The position numbers and the translations under genes were made by a program. 64,000 nt of DNA from Oreohelix idahoensis. Taxonomy: Eukaryota > Mollusca > Gastropoda > Stylommatophora > Oreohelicidae. The stretch lies in assembly GCA_024509875.1 (NCBI GenBank), contig JAMPIV010010569.1, positions 186,001 through 250,000 on the forward strand, in the 5' to 3' direction. Below are positions 24,278 through 38,000 of the stretch, piece by piece (within the stretch, counting starts at the first letter, position 1; each line of letters starts with the position of its first letter). The notes under the pieces are model-generated. The model was not told where the DNA came from. It made no database searches and saw only the letters and a program-made list of their open reading frames with translations.

Positions 24278-25420
24278 TGTTGCTGTCATTTTCGACGGAG
24301 TCATCTGTCAAGTTATTTGCTTATGTTTGTATCATAAGAATAATTGTGTCTTTACCTGCGATGTCAGGTTGATTAGGGGTTGTCTTCCCTTGTTTATTCA
24401 TTCATTGTGTTTGACCTTTAGGGTCAGAGGTTGACAGTTCGGCGTAGGCCTAGGGGAAGGTTTTTTAAGCGGGAGTGAGATATACTTCCGGGAAGCCGGG
24501 AGGTCCTGTTTTTCTGAAGGGACCAAGAGTCCATTGTTTTTCGGGGAGAATCTTCGAAGTAACTGCTATGGCAGTTTTCCCCAGTGAATCTCTGTGCGTC
24601 GGGATGACGACAGAATTCCTTGTTTAGTTCTGAGGATTCATTTTCCAGGTAATACCGACCTTTATGCATTATTACGCTTTTCGGTGGCAGAACATGTAAA
24701 GGATTACCTAGGGTGAACAGCAGCTCACTGATCCGCCATTTCAGAACTTATATATTTGTGCTCGAGGTAGCCATCCAAGACTGTTAGTCTTATATTGTCC
24801 AGAAATCCAGTGACGAAGATATATTGTGGGAGCCGCAGATTGGCGGAGTTCATATCTACAATAAGTATTACTGCAGGGTTGATGATAACCTATTTAGCAG
24901 AAGTACACGGCCGACGTCAGAACGAGGCCTGTGCTTTCGGCTGTTATACTACAGCCTGATATGTGCAATTGGCGGGGAGAGCCAAGTTGCACCTATGTGT
25001 CCAAGTGACTAAGGCATCTGACGCGTTTAGTCAGAGACGCCAAGGGCGACGCTACGAACTGTCATTATTGAAGAACTTTGCTATTGACCATGCACGTCTA
25101 TTCTGATGTTTACCTTTTTGAATGCCAAATGTATACCTATCGATGTCAGGTCAGCATGACCTTGTTACACTGACTGTTCCTGTTGATATTATGTGTGTTC
25201 CCGTCAATAAATGTCTTGAAACATGCCTGCAGTGTCAAAGCATCCTTGATTACTGCATGTGAGAGTATGGATTTGGATCTACATCTATACGAGCCTAAAC
25301 ACATTCGCGTCTTCATTCGCACCCACACTAAATTCATCATACGCTCGCACTACACATCTAACAACATGTATACTGTCTTGGGCCAGTGATCACCTCAACA
25401 AGAAAAAAAAGACAGTTACA
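24278..25420 (+). repeat. Family B LTR 1
   Basis: 1143 bp with TG/CA ends. A possible TATA element (TATATAT, 24749-24755) and a polyadenylation signal AATAAA (25206-25211) are present. It differs from both other LTRs near its 3' end (ATGGATTTGGATC at about 25267 and CACTAAATTC at about 25326). Confidence 0.95.
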
Positions 25421-26956
25421 TTTCTGGTGGACCAGTTACGTGGGCTCTTATGATACATTTCTTGTCGCCAATGTGGCCTAGAAACTTACATTTCTGATGG
25501 ACCAGATCTGTGGGTTTAAAAAGAACAGAGCGAGCATTTGACATTATTGTTGACATTTATGGATCCAGAAATTTACATTCCTGGTTGGCTGTTACATGTA
25601 TGATGTCTCCAGTTTTGTCGAGAAAGTTACAAGAAGGACAAGTACACATTACACTTCTGATCTGTGGGTCTGAGCTACACACGGGACAGCCGTAACACAG
25701 CACTAATTCTACACTTGCAAGTTTTGGCTACAACAGGACAGATATAGGTCATCAACGGTTGACCCAAATAAACAGTACGAGCATTTATATTATAATGCTA
25801 CATAAAGCATAACAAGACATGTACTGAAGTTAACTACTAGGCATTTGCTACGTGGACCATAACTGCATAGAAGGCGGGTTCCTATTGTAAACAGTACTGC
25901 TGGTTGTTACACGTTTCATTCAACAACAGACTTTTCTAGGTCAGAGCATTCAAGCTACATTGTTGGAGGTCAAGTGTTTGTAAACAGTACGTGGAAATTG
26001 TAAACATTCAATGTGCAAGGCGTAATTTGAGAAGGTCATAGTAACTTTGGTTCGTGAATACCACTTTATGTTACAGTGGATTTGACGTTCAGTGCGCGTT
26101 TGACATTTCGTTTCTGTGTTCGCAAGGAGCAAGAAATTTATTTTAGTTTCAGCTGTGACTGAACTTGTTCTGCAACACATTGAAATTGATTGCTATATGT
26201 TTATGTCACCTCTACTGTTTTTGTGTATTTTTCTGCGGGTTTTTCGGTTGGTGGGTCTTACGGTAAATATGCCACTTGATCGAGGCTTACTGTAAGCGTT
26301 CTGTAGGTGCAAATTTTCTTAATTTGGAAATTTGCTAGTGACAATTGGTCGCTATTGATGTTAGCTGTGATGTAATTGTACTTAACGTTGTTTTTGTAAT
26401 ATTTTGTCTGTTTTTCAGTTTTGATTGTCGATTTGTTTTTTTTGTATTCTGTAGGTCTCTCCTTTCTTGTGTATTTCTCTACACATTTTTGGTTAAAACA
26501 GTGTTGCCATTTGTATTGTTTTGTATTTTTGTCTTTGTATTTTTTTTTTTGGTTGTACTACATTACTGTCATGCACAGTCTACATACACATACTTGGTCA
26601 TGTTTTGATATTATTGATAAGGTAGACTCTTCATATAGAGTTTGTTAAATAATATTATATAAGATATTTATACAAGTTCTTTGATAAAAGACTTGTTATC
26701 TACAAAGATTGAGACAAGGTGAAATACATATTCAAGTTCTTTATAAAAAAGACTTGTGCCCATAGTGAGTGGGATATAAGGGAATTTTTTTTTTCCACAG
26801 GTACTCAGGTGATTTTTTGGGTACATTATAAACAAGACTAAGAGTGTGAAAGAAAGTGAAGTGAGTATACAAGTCTATCATTTCAGACTTGTCTCCCATT
26901 AAAGTGGGATAATTTAATATATTTGCTTCTGCAAGTTACTGATCTCATTAGACAAG
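25421..26956 (+). other. Family B leader, copy 1, with repeated primer-binding-like modules
   Basis: A 1.5-kb untranslated leader. Three bases inside the LTR is TGGTGGACCAGTTACG (25424-25439), a candidate primer-binding site, tRNA not assigned. Related modules, TTACA then a TTCTG- or TCCTGG-type core, recur at 25486, 25573 and 25649. The 3' half is T-rich; a hydrophobic 87-codon frame at 26345-26608 looks compositional rather than coding. Confidence 0.6.
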
Positions 26957-29900
26957 ATGTCTACATTGGACTACTTTATTACACAAGGGAGAGCCCTTGA
27001 TAAGACTGGTCAACAGTTAGAACAATTTGCTGTTGCTCAGTATGACAAAGCATTAGCTGCAGAAGAAAAAAAAGCTCAGGCTGAAGAGAAAAGATTAGAA
27101 AGAGAAGCTGATATTGCTGCTGAACAAAAGAAATTGCAGATGCAGGTGGAGGAAAGGAGATTTGAAGCTGAACAAAAGAGATTAGACAAAGAGGCTGCTG
27201 CAGAGGAGAGGAAAGCTCAAGCTGCTGCAGAGGAGAGGAAAGCTCAAGCTGCTGCAGAGGAGAGGAAAGCTCAAGCTGCTGCAGAGGAGAGGAAAGCTCA
27301 AGCTGCTACAGAGGAGAGGAAAGCTCAAGCCGAGGCTGAAATTAGGAAAATGGAACACGAGGAAAGACTCGCAACTTTGGAGTTAGAGAAATTGAAATTG
27401 GCGAGTACGGGTGCTCAGCAAACAACTTCGAGTACGACAAGGGAGTTTGTTAGTAGGATTAAATTGCCTCATTTCAATCCTTTAAAGGATGACGTAGCAG
27501 ATTATCTAGATAGATTCCAATTTTTGTGCGATACGCATAACATAAAAAAGGAAAAATATGTTGAACAACTGATGCCATTTTTTACAGGTGACACAGTGAC
27601 TACTCTTATGACAATAGACGAACATGAGAGGACTAATTATGATGTTGTCAGGGCAGCATTACTAAAAAAATATCAACTAAAACAAGAAGACTATCGTCTT
27701 CGTTTTAGGACAATGTTGCCAGAAAATGGAGTAGATTTCTCTGATTTTGTTACAAAGATACGTCGTACATTTACACGATGGGTTGAGTTGTCTCAGATTG
27801 AGAAAACATATGAAGGTCTAATGGACTTATTATTGCGAGATAAGGTTTTGTCATCTGTTAATGATTCTTTTCTTGCATTCCTTCATGAGCGTAAGCCTAA
27901 AAACTTAAAAGAAATGGAGGAATACTGTTGTCAGTATGCCACAGCACATCCCCATGCTACAGTTAGCAATTCTAAAGTGAAAGAAGGGTTGCCAGCTGCG
28001 TCGGCAACACCATATGGCCCTAATTTCAAAAAAAAATTTCAGGGTGCTCAACAAAATTGGAATAGGGGAAGTAATCAAAATTACACTCAGAAGCGGAGTA
28101 ATCCAACACATGATGGTTCTTCGTCTATGCAGTGGAGACAAGATGGTAGTTCTCATAATTTTAGTGGTAATAATTTGAGACACTTTCGCAAAGGCTATTC
28201 AAATAATAACTATTCAAATTTTCGAGGTAATCATTCTCGACGTCAAGATTATGACGATGGTGAATTTAGAAACCGGGATTCAAACCGGAATGATGATTAC
28301 AATAGACAATATGATCACAATTACAGGGGAAATGATAGTCGAAATAATTACAGGGGAAATGATAGTCAAAATAATTACAGGGGAAATGATAATCGAGGTA
28401 GACCTAGGTTTAACAAGAAAAGACCTTACCAACAGGCAAACTCTGCACAACAAGAGTTTGATGGAGCCTGTAATACAGCAAATGATAGTGGTAACTCTAG
28501 GGCTATCACTGGTTGTGCTTTCGATTTTGGGAGAGCAACTGAATGCCCCCAATGATTAACATTGTTTGACTCATCAACTGTATCTACGCTAAGTTGTGGT
28601 CACCCTCTTCCTGCTCTACCTGCTACAGTTGCGCATGATGGGAGAGGATCTCTCATCTTAGATAAAGGTCTAATAAATGATAGGCTAGTCTCAGTACTTT
28701 TCGATTCGGGATGTACTACCGTCGGGGTTAAGGAGTCTCTGATAGATCCTTGCTGTGCCACTGGAAAAACAATCAAATGTGTTACATTTGGTGGTACTAT
28801 GGAAAGCTATCCTACTGCTATTATTAGGATTGACACTCCTTTCTTCACAGGAGATGTCCATGCATGTCTTCTTCCTAATCCTATTGCGGATCTTATAATC
28901 GGTCGTATTCATGGGGTTAAGGAATGCACCCCGCAACAAATTTCTAGTTGGGAAGAAAAAAAACATTCAAACGGTCAATGCAGTGGTGACAAGAGCTCAA
29001 GCTCTTAATCCCCCAACTTCATCTGATAATAGTAATGAAGTTGATAGCCAAGACGAGCACTTGGTGATTTCCCATGACTCGTTTGTTAAACGTCAAGAAG
29101 AGGATCCTTCTTTGAAGAAATACTTCCTTCTTGCAAAGAAAGGGGATCCCAATCAAAATACGAATCACAAATCGTATATTACTATGAAGAATGGTATATT
29201 GGTACGAATGGTACAACACTCGGACAAGTCTATGCATTCGCAAATTCTTGTGCCTAAGTGTATGAGAGCCTTAATTCTTCGGCATGCACACGATTCTCAG
29301 TGTGCTGGACACATGGGTTTTTCCAGAACTAAAACTAGAGTCCTTGCGTCTTTCTTTTGGCCATTCGTGAATAAAGACATCCGAATTTATTGCCGATCTT
29401 GCAAAATTTGTCAAGAGGTCAAGTCTAGGGGTCCGAGACATGCTGCTCCTATTCAGGCTGCAGATATTCCGATTCGGCCGTTTCAGAAAATGGCTATAGA
29501 CATCATTGGTCCGTTCAAAATTAAGTCAGCCAGAGGACACCAATTTATCCTCACTTGCGTGGACATGTGCACGCGTTGGCCAGAGGCTATTCCTCTGAAG
29601 AGCATATCAACTGTCGATATCGCTGATGCTCTTTGGCTCGTATTTTCTCGTCTGGGATTCCCCGGAGAAATACTGTCGGATCACGGCACTCAGTTAATTT
29701 CGGACGTTATGTCTCAGGTAATGGCTACGCTAGACATTAAAAGGTCTCTCAGTAGTATTTATCATCCAATGTCCAATGGATTGGTAGAACGTCTTAACAG
29801 GACACTAAAGAACTTACTTGGCAAGATAACGGAGGATCATCCTGAAGATTGGGACAGGGTTTTACCTGCAGTCCTCTTTGCCTATAGAGAGGTTCCCAAC

Positions 29901-31883
29901 GAGCATACAGGGTTTTCTCCTTTCGAACTTGTCTTTGGCGCGCAACCGCGCGGGCCAATGTCCTTGTTACACGATTTGATAACTTCCGATAATATTGACG
30001 ATGATACACAATCGTCATATGAATATGTTATAGCTCTTAGAGAAAAGATTATCGAATCGTGCAGGTTAGCAACTTCATCTTCCGAATTTGCGAAAGAAAA
30101 AGCTAGGCGATTTGCTAACAAGAAAAGACGCCTACGTCAACTTTGTCCTGGAGACAAAGCATATGTCTTACTGCCCTCAAGAGAGAATAGACTTCTCATT
30201 TCTTGGAAGGGTCCATACACTATAGTCTCGAAAATTTCTGATGTCGACTATATTGTCGATGTGGATGGAAGGCATAAAACCTTCCATATAAATATGCTAA
30301 CAGAGTTTATTGAACGTCCAGACTATTTACAGCCTATTTTCCAGGCGACGGACGACTCTCCAGTTCAACATGGTCACATCTCATCCCTGTCCGTTATACA
30401 GGATGAGGAAACTATTTTTTCTGACGTGAACTTACCTCTTCCTGCGATTCCACTTACTTCAACGGAATCGTGGAGAGACGTTACAGTCTCTTCCAACTTG
30501 TCTTTTGAGGAACAGCGTCAAGTATCCTCTACGTTACAATCATATCAGGATGTCCTTACCGACATTCCTGGACACACAGATGTCATAGAACATGACATCA
30601 TACTTACTGATCGTAATCCGATCAGAGTAAGACCATACCCAATACCTATTCATTTTCAAGCACAAGTCGAGAAAGAATTGGATGAAATGATTCAACTACA
30701 AATAATTGAACCATCCACTTCAGCTTATTCTTCGTCGATAGTTATTGTTCGAAAGAAAGACAATAACATACGTCTTTGCGTTGATTATCGCAAATTAAAT
30801 CAAGTTACGAAGTTCGATGCTGAACCTATGCCGTTATTAGATGATCTACTTATTAGACTTTCTAAAGCTAAATTCTTTACTAAACTAGACTTGTCGAAAG
30901 GTTATTGGCAAGTCCCACTGACGGAACACGCCAAACCTCTCACTGCTTTTTCGACACCTAGGGGTCTGTTTCAATGGAATTTTATGCCTTTCGGGCTTAT
31001 GAACGCCCCAGCGACTTTCGTACGCATGATGCGACGAATTCTATCAGATCGTGCAGATGTCATTGCATATTTAGACGACATCTGTCTTTTCAGCGATACT
31101 TGGGAAGAACACTATGTGGGTCTGAAGGAATTGCTATCTACTCTACGTGAGCATAGTTTGACTGCTAAACCCTCTAAAGCTTTTGTTGGGTTTAGTGAAA
31201 TTTCCTTCCTAGGTCATCGAGTTGGTCATGGTCTGTTGAAGACAGAGGACCAAAACATTTCAAAGATATTAAATATCTCGGTTCCGAAGACAAAAAAGCA
31301 AGTGCGTAGTCTCTTGGGATTGATACAATTCTATGGAAGATTCATTGAGAATCTGTCCTCCATTATGGCACCACTTTCAACGTTATTGAAAAAAGGTTCT
31401 CCTAATATGGTGCGTTGGTCCCAAGAATGCCAATCTTCATTGGATCAGGTTAAGAATTTGTTCTCATCTCATCCTATCTTAAGACTACCGACGATTGATA
31501 AGACTTTTGTCCTTCGTAGTGATGCCTCTTCCACTGGCATTGGAGCGGCACTAATGCAGGAATATTCAGGAACTCTGCATCCTGTAATGTATATTTCTAG
31601 GAAGCTGAATGCGGCAGAAAGGAATTACTCGGTTTTGGACCGTGAATTGTTGGCTATGGTTTGGTCCATTCTTAAGCTACAAAGGTTCCTTCTGGGCGCG
31701 CATTTCTTTATGGAAACCGACCAAAAAGCTCTTACGGCTATGCAAAGTAAGGATTTGAAGAGCTCGAGATCTACTCGTTATGCTATTGCTCTTCAGCCTT
31801 TCCATTTCACGGTGCGAGCTATCCGTGGTTCGGATAATGTGATGGCGGACATATTGTCTAGATGCCCACATGATTCCAGTTAA
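26957..31883 (+). pseudogene. Family B copy 1 gag-protease-integrase-RT-RNase H polyprotein
   Basis: Starts MSTLDYF. The N-terminal coiled coil contains five 9-residue units (AAAEERKAQ-type, 27194-27328), followed by a SCAN-like capsid segment, NYRGND-type RG repeats (about 28320-28400), a C-x2-C-x13-C-x-H motif, protease (VLFDSGC), integrase zinc module, D,D-35-E integrase core, GPY module, reverse transcriptase with YLDD and RNase H. Two lesions: TGA at 28553-28555, replacing the second Cys of the C-x2-C motif (TGC in copy 2), and one extra A in the A-run at 28956-28963 (eight versus seven in copy 2). From about 28964 to the end the frame is open. Integrase before RT marks it as Gmr1-like. 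Confidence 0.95.
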
Positions 31884-32316
31884 ATCTTGTGTCCTAGTTT
31901 TTCCTGATATATTTTCAGACTTAGGTCTGTCCTTAATATCATAATATGTTGTAATACAAATGTATTTGGATGATGTTTAGATAATTTAACAAATTTCATT
32001 TTGTCCATCCATCAGTGATATGTTGCTAAAATAGCATTGACATTTGTATATTGCTATGATTATATTATTTAGTAATGTTTGATATATGATTGGTATTGCC
32101 AGCAACTTAGGTTTCTTGAATGGTATCCCTTAGTTTGTTTGGCTTAAAGGAAATATTTTCTCCTATGTTGGGAGATGATTTGTACCCTCTTCTATTGTAC
32201 CTGATATTAGGTTCATTGTTTGCATGAGCACAGAAGTGATACTGGTGCTATCTTGCTCATGAACATATTAAAAAAAAAAAAATTGCAATTTTTTTTTTAC
32301 AGGGGGGTGGTAGTAA
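31884..32316 (+). other. Family B copy 1 3' untranslated region with polypurine tract
   Basis: About 430 AT-rich bases between the polyprotein stop and LTR 2. An A-run and T-run (32270-32298) precede AGGGGGGTGGTAGTAA (32301-32316), the purine-rich tract that directly abuts the LTR. Confidence 0.7.
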
Positions 32317-33460
32317 TGTTGCTGTCATTTTCGACGGAGTCATCTGTCAAGTTATTTGCTTATGTTTGTATCATAAGAATAATTGTGTCTTTACCTGCGA
32401 TGTCAGGTTGATTAGGGGTTGTCTTCCCTTGTTTATTCATTCATTGTGTTTGACCTTTAGGGTCAGAGGTTGACAGTTCGGCGTAGGCCTATGGGAAGGT
32501 TTTTTAAGCGGGAGTGAGATATACTTCCGGGAAGCCGGGAGGTCCTGTTTTTCTGAAGGGACCAAGAGTCCATTGTTTTTCGGGGAGAATCTTCGAAGTA
32601 ACTGCTATGGCAGTTTTCCCCAGTGAATCTCTGTGCGTCGGGATGACGACAGAATTCCTTGTTTAGTTCTGAGGATTCATTTTCCAGGTAATACCGACCT
32701 TTATGCATTATTACGCTTTTCGGTGGCAGAACATGTAAAGGATTACCTAGGGTGAACAGCAGCTCACTGATCCGCCATTTCAGAACTTATATATTTGTGC
32801 TCGAGGTAGCCATCCAAGACTGTTAGTCTTATATTGTCCAGAAATCCAGTGACGAAGATATATTGTGGGAGCCGCAGATTGGCGGAACTTCTATCTACAA
32901 TAAGTATTACTGCAGGGTTGATGATAACCTATTTAACAGAAGTACACGGCCGACGTCAGAACGAGGCCTGTGCTTTCGGCTATTATACTACAGCCTGATA
33001 TGTGCAATTGGCGGGGAGTGCCAAGTTGCACCTGTGTGTCAAGTAACTAAGGCATCTGACGCGTTTAGTCAGAGACGCCAAGGGCGACGCTACGAACTGT
33101 CATTATTGAAGAACTTTGCTATTGACCATGCACGTCTATTCTGATGTTTACCTTTTTGAATGCCAAATGTATACCTATCGATGTCAGGTCAGCATGACCT
33201 TGTTACACTGACTGTTCCTGTTGATATTATGTGTGTTCCCGTCAATAAATGTCTTGAAACATGCCTGCAGTGTCAAAGCATCCTTGATTACTGCATGTGA
33301 GAGTATGGGTTGCAGGATCTACATCTATACGAGCCTAAACACATTCGCGTCTTCATTCGCACCCACACTCAATTCATCATACGCTCGCACTACACATCTA
33401 ACAACATGTATACTGTCTTGGGCCAGTGATCACCTCAACAAGAAAAAAAAGACAGTTACA
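32317..33460 (+). repeat. Family B LTR 2 (shared central LTR)
   Basis: 1144 bp. It acts as 3' LTR of copy 1 and 5' LTR of copy 2. In its first 1 kb it carries private differences from LTRs 1 and 3, which agree with each other (for example CCTATGGG, GGAACTTCTATC, GAGTGCC, GTCAAGTAAC). Near its 3' end it agrees with LTR 3 against LTR 1. AATAAA at 33244-33249. Confidence 0.95.
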
Positions 33461-35002
33461 TTTCTGGTGGACCAGTTACGTGGGCTCTTATGATACATTT
33501 CTTGTCGCCAATGTGGCCTAGAAACTTACATTTCTGATGGACCAGATCTGTGGGTTTAAAAAGAACAGAGCGAGCATTTGACATTATTGTTGACATTTAT
33601 GGATCCAGAAATTTACATTCCTGGTTGGCTGTTACATGTATGATGTCTCCAGTTTTGTCGAGAAAGTTACAAGAAGGACAAGTACACATTACACTTCTGA
33701 TCTGTGGGTCTAAGCTACACACGGGACAGCCGTAACACACAGCGCTAATTCTACACTTGCAAGTTTTGGCTACAACAGGACAGATATAGGTCATCAACGG
33801 TTGACCCAAATAAACAGTACGAGCATTTATATTATAATGCTACATAAAGCATAACAAGACATGTACTGAAGTTAACTACTAGGCATTTGCTACGTGGACC
33901 ATAACTGCATAGAAGGCGGGTTCCTATTGTAAACAGTACTGCTGGTTGTTACACGTTTCATTCAACAACAGACTTTTCTAGGTCAGAGCATTCAAGCTAC
34001 ATTGTTGGAGGTCAAGTGTTTGTAAACAGTACGTGGAAATTGTAAACATTCAATGTGCAAGCCCTAATTTGAGAAGGTCATAGTAACTTTGGTTCGTGAA
34101 TACCACTTTATGTTACAGTGGATTTGACGTTCAGTGCGCGTTTGACATTTCGTTTCTGTGTTCGCAAGGAGCAAGGAATTTATTTTAGTTTCAGCTGTGA
34201 CTGAACTTGTTCTGCAACACATTGAAATTGATTGCTATATGTTTATGTTACTTCTACTGTTTTTGTGTATTTTTCTGCGGGTTTTTCGGTTGGTGGGTCT
34301 TACGGTAAATATGCCACTTGATCGAGGCTTACTGTAAGCGTTCTGTAGGTGCAAATTTTCTTAATTTGGAAATTTGCTAGTGACAATTGGTCGCTATTGA
34401 TGTTAGCTGTGATGTAATTGTACTTAACGTTGTTTTTGTAATATTTTGTCTGTTTTTCAGTTTTGATTGTCGATTTGTTTTGTTTGTATTCTGTAGGTCT
34501 CTCCTTTCTTGTGTATTTCTCTACACATTTTTGGTTAAAACAGTGTTGCCATTTGTATTGTTTTGTATTTTTGTCTTTGTATTTTTTTTTTTGGTTGTAC
34601 TACATTACTGTCATGCACAGTCTACATACACATACTTGGTCATGTTTTGATATTATTGATAAGGTAGACTCTTCATATAGAGTGTCTTAATAAAATATTA
34701 TTATATAAGATATTTATACAAGTTCTTTGATAAAAGACTTGTTATCTACAAAGATTGAGACAAGGTGAAATACATATTCAAGTTCTTTATAAAAAAGACT
34801 TGTGCCCATAGTGAGTGGGATATAAGGGAATTTTTTTTTTCCACAGGTACTCAGGTGATTTTTTGGGTACATTATAAACAAGACTAAGAGTGTAAAAGAA
34901 AGTGAAGTGAGTATACAAGTCTATCATTTCAGACTTGTCTCCCATTAAAGTGGGATAATTTAATATATTTGCTTCTGCAAGTTACTGATCTCAGTAGACA
35001 AG
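33461..35002 (+). other. Family B leader, copy 2
   Basis: Near-identical to 25421-26956, with the same candidate primer-binding site three bases inside the LTR and the same repeated modules. A few small indels (for example near 33736 and 34683) distinguish it from copy 1. Confidence 0.65.
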
Positions 35003-38000
35003 ATGTCTACATTGGACTACTTTATTACACAAGGGAGAGCCCTTGATAAGACTGGTCAACAGTTAGAACAATGGGCTGTTGCTCAGTATGACAAAGCATT
35101 AGCTGCAGAAGAAAAAAAAGCTCAGGCTGAAGAGAAAAGATTAGAAAGAGAAGCTGATATTGCTGCTGAACAAAAGAAATTGCAGATGCAGGTGGAGGAA
35201 AGGAGATTTGAAGCTGAACAAAAGAGATTAGACAAAGAGCTGCTGCAGAGGAGAGGAAAGCTCAAGCTGCTGCAGAGGAGAGGAAAGCTCAAGCTGCTGC
35301 AGAGGAGAGGAAAGCTCAAGCTGCTGCAGAGGAGAGGAAAGCTCAAGCTGAGGCTGAAATTAGAAAAATGGAACATGAGGAAAGAAAACAGAAGATGGAA
35401 CTTGAGGAAAAACTCGCAACTTTGGAGTTAGAGAAATTGAAATTGGCGAGTACGGGTGCTCAGCAAACAACTTCGAGTACGACAAGGGAGTTTGTTAGTA
35501 GGATTAAATTGCCTCATTTCAATCCTTTAAAGGATGACGTAGCAGATTATCTAGATAGATTCCAATTTTTGTGCGATACGCATAACATAAAAAAGGAAAA
35601 ATATGTTGAACAACTGATGCCATTTTTTACAGGTGACACAGTGACTACTCTTATGACAATAGACGAACATGAGAGGACTAATTATGATGTTGTCAGGGCA
35701 GCATTACTAAAAAAATATCAACTAAAACAAGAAGACTATCGTCTTCGTTTTAGGACAATGTTGCCAGAAAATGGAGTAGATTTCTCTGATTTTGTTACAA
35801 AGATACGTCGTACATTTACACGATGGGTTGAGTTGTCTCAGATTGAGAAAACATATGAAGGTCTAATGGACTTATTATTGCGAGATAAGGTTTTGTCATC
35901 TGTTAATGATTCTTTTCTTGCATTCCTTCATGAGCGTAAGCCTAAAAACTTAAAAGAAATGGAGGAATACTGTTGTCAGTATGCCACAGCACATCCCCAT
36001 GCTACAGTTAGCAATTCTAAAGTGAAAGAAGGGTTGCCAGCTGCGTCGGCAACACCATATGGCCCTAATTTCAAAAAAAAATTTCAGGGTGCTCAACAAA
36101 ATTGGAATAGGGGAAGTAATCAAAATTACACTCAGAAGCGGAGTAATCCAACACATGATGGTTCTTCGTCTATGCAGTGGAGACAAGATGGTAGTTCTCG
36201 TAATTTTAGTGGTAATAATTTGAGACACTTTCGCAAAGGCTATCCAAATAATAACTATTCAAATTTTCGAGGTAATCATTCTCGACGTCAAGATTATGAC
36301 GATGGTGAATTTAGAAACCGGGATTCAAACCGGAATGATGATTACAATAGGCAATATGATAACAATTACAGGGGAAATGATAGTCGAAATAATTACAGGG
36401 GAAATGATAGTCAAAATAATTACAGGGGAAATGATAATCGAGGTAGACCTAGGTTTAACAAGAAAAGACCTTACCAACAGGCAAACTCTGCACAACAAGA
36501 GTTTGATGGAGCCTGTAATACAGCAAATGATAGTGGTAACTCTAGGGCTATCACTGGTTGTGCTTTCGATTTTGGGAGAGCAACTGAATGCCCCCAATGC
36601 TTAACATTGTTTGACTCATCAACTGTATCTACGCTAAGTTGTGGTCACCCTCTTCCTGCTCTACCTGCTACAGTTGCGCATGATGGGAGAGGATCTCTCA
36701 TCTTAGATAAAGGTCTAATAAATGATAGGCTAGTCTCAGTACTTTTCGATTCGGGATGTACTACCGTCGGGGTTAAGGAGTCTCTGATAGATCCTTGCTG
36801 TGCCACTGGAAAAACAATCAAATGTGTTACATTTGGTGGTACTATGGAAAGCTATCCTACTGCTATTATTAGGATTGACACTCCTTTCTTCACAGGAGAT
36901 GTCCATGCATGTCTTCTTCCTAATCCTATTGCGGATCTTATAATCGGTCGTATTCATGGGGTTAAGGAATGCACCCCGCAACAAATTTCTAGTTGGGAAG
37001 AAAAAAACATTCAAACGGTCAATGCAGTGGTGACAAGAGCTCAAGCTCTTAATCCCCCAACTTCATCTGATAATAGTAATGAAGTTGATAGCCAAGACGA
37101 GCACTTGGTGATTTCCCATGACTCGTTTGTTAAACGTCAAGAAGAGGATCCTTCTTTGAAGAAATACTTCCTTCTTGCAAAGAAAGGGGATCCCAATCAA
37201 AATACGAATCACAAATCGTATATTACTATGAAGAATGGTATATTGGTACGAATGGTACAACACTCGGACAAGTCTATGCATTCGCAAATTCTTGTGCCTA
37301 AGTGTATGAGAGCCTTAATTCTTCGGCATGCACACGATTCTCAGTGTGCTGGACACATGGGTTTTTCCAGAACTAAAACTAGAGTCCTTGCGTCTTTCTT
37401 TTGGCCATTCGTGAATAAAGACATCCGAATTTATTGCCGATCTTGCAAAATTTGTCAAGAGGTCAAGTCTAGGGGTCCGAGACATGCTGCTCCTATTCAG
37501 GCTGCAGATATTCCGATTCGGCCGTTTCAGAAAATGGCTATAGACATCATTGGTCCGTTCAAAATTAAGTCAGCCAGAGGACACCAATTTATCCTCACTT
37601 GCGTGGACATGTGCACGCGTTGGCCAGAGGCTATTCCTCTGAAGAGCATATCAACTGTCGATATCGCTGATGCTCTTTGGCTCGTATTTTCTCGTCTGGG
37701 ATTCCCCGGAGAAATACTGTCGGATCACGGCACTCAGTTAATTTCGGACGTTATGTCTCAGGTAATGGCTACGCTAGACATTAAAAGGTCTCTCAGTAGT
37801 ATTTATCATCCAATGTCCAATGGATTGGTAGAACGTCTTAACAGGACACTAAAGAACTTACTTGGCAAGATAACGGAGGATCATCCTGAAGATTGGGACA
37901 GGGTTTTACCTGCAGTCCTCTTTGCCTATAGAGAGGTTCCCAACGAGCATACAGGGTTTTCTCCTTTCGAACTTGTCTTTGGCGCGCAACCGCGCGGGCC

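Noticed and set aside
26345..26608. 87-codon hydrophobic frame in family B leader, present again at 34387-34650
   Set aside because: The two copies are recent duplicates, so recurrence is not evidence; the frame is produced by a T-rich composition and has no matching frame in family A.
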